From Flavobacterium sp. YO12 (lineage in GTDB: Bacteria > Bacteroidota > Bacteroidia > Flavobacteriales > Flavobacteriaceae), in NCBI RefSeq assembly GCF_004119495.1, contig NZ_NRQU01000007.1, positions 62,001 through 126,000 on the forward strand: DNA of 64,000 bases. Reading direction: 5' to 3'. Below, piece after piece: positions 63,530 through 64,000 of the stretch. The position numbers and the translations under genes are program-made. Numbering within the stretch: position 1 is the first letter of the stretch; each line of letters opens with the position of its first letter. Under the pieces are notes generated by a model. The model was not told the DNA's origin, made no database searches, and was given only the letters and a program-made list of their open reading frames with translations.

Positions 63530-64000
63530 ATGAAATTATTAAAATATAATAAAATTGCGATTTTAGCAATAGTTTCTACAGTACTAGTTTCATGTGGAAG
63601 TGATGAAATGCCGGGAGAAAGCCAGTTAGACTATACACAGCCAATAAAAACGGAGCTAGATAATTGGATTACAACAACCTATTTAAATCCATACAATATT
63701 AATGTGCAATACAAATGGAATCAAAATACAGTAGATAACAGTCGTTTTCTTTTTCCTCCATTAACAGAAAAAGTGCAACCAGCACTTGAAATTGTGAAAA
63801 CAATATGGCTTAATAGTTATTTAACGATTGGAGGTCCAGATTTTGTAAAAAAAATTGCTCCAAGAGAAATTGTTTTAATAGGCGGTGTGAATTTAAATAG
63901 TGTAGGAACCAGAACTTTAGGTTTGGCCGAAGGAGGGCAGCGTGTTACATTATTCGAAACCGATTATATAGATCAAGACAATAGAGAAAATGTATCAGAG
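63530..64000 (+). CDS. Putative substrate-import-associated zinc metallohydrolase lipoprotein (3' end beyond window)
   Basis: The frame is open from ATG 63530 to the window end (157 residues). A lipobox is seen in IVSTVLVSC with Cys near 22. The conserved segments DNWITTTYLNPYNINVQYKW, LNSYLTIGGPDFVKKIAPRE and TRTLGLAEGGQRVTLFETDY match what I recall of the SusC/SusD-associated zinc-binding lipoprotein family (HExxH type; TIGR04549 by memory). The HExxH motif itself lies beyond the window, so activity cannot be confirmed. It suggests that the second locus may handle a protein or glycoprotein-derived substrate. Confidence 0.75.
   Translation, partial: MKLLKYNKIAILAIVSTVLVSCGSDEMPGESQLDYTQPIKTELDNWITTTYLNPYNINVQYKWNQNTVDNSRFLFPPLTEKVQPALEIVKTIWLNSYLTIGGPDFVKKIAPREIVLIGGVNLNSVGTRTLGLAEGGQRVTLFETDYIDQDNRENVSE

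Overview
The window looks like a chromosomal piece of a Flavobacterium-type member of the Bacteroidota. The DNA is AT-rich. Many candidate promoters carry the Bacteroidota -7 motif TAnnTTTG. SusC/SusD pairs, a hybrid two-component system, a PorX-type regulator of type IX secretion and fused LpxC/FabZ are all typical of the group. No rRNA, tRNA, CRISPR array, transposase or phage gene was seen. Coding features are complete except at both window edges.

Region 1 (1-25,351, all minus strand) is a polysaccharide utilization locus for a uronic-acid-containing, probably sulfated glycosaminoglycan-like polymer; heparin/heparan sulfate is the best guess. It holds a DUF4861 protein (cut by the window edge), a hybrid sensor/regulator, two tandem heparinase II-like proteins (one frameshifted), an S1 sulfatase, an MFS sugar transporter, a ROK kinase, SusD, SusC, two tandem heparinase III-like (PL12) lyases and a GH88 unsaturated glucuronyl hydrolase. 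The implied route is: SusCD import of oligosaccharides, periplasmic cleavage by PL12/PL21-like lyases, removal of the 4,5-unsaturated uronate by GH88, desulfation, MFS uptake and ROK phosphorylation.

Region 2 (25,581-48,910) is mostly housekeeping and conserved hypothetical genes on both strands. It includes a DoxX/SRPBCC/ArsR cassette with a well-resolved autoregulatory promoter, a nucleoside phosphorylase followed by a small frameshifted membrane-protein gene, a SUI1 factor, a 2-oxoglutarate/Fe(II)-type oxygenase, a fused branched-chain 2-oxoacid dehydrogenase E1, a DUF885 lipoprotein, MutS2, Ung, a frameshifted alanine dehydrogenase, TsaE and PorX.

Region 3 (47,681-55,853, plus strand) is an envelope/housekeeping run: HD hydrolase, lpxD, lpxC/fabZ, lpxA, efp, a second LpxD-like acyltransferase, an NTF2-like protein, sucD and a small GIY-YIG-like protein.

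Region 4 (56,180-64,000, plus strand) is a second SusCD locus with different control: ECF sigma factor, FecR anti-sigma, a SusC with an N-terminal STN signalling domain, SusD and a zinc-metallohydrolase lipoprotein cut by the window edge. Between the anti-sigma gene and susC, the minus strand carries a terminator hairpin that pairs fully only on that strand, plus a matching minus-strand promoter. I read this as a candidate antisense small RNA of about 110 nt covering the susC leader, and it is the most interesting signal in the window.

Three genes (a heparinase II paralogue, a small membrane protein and alanine dehydrogenase) are each broken by the apparent loss of one A in an A-run. This is either assembly error in homopolymers or genuine slippage/decay, and raw reads should be checked before calling any of them a pseudogene.
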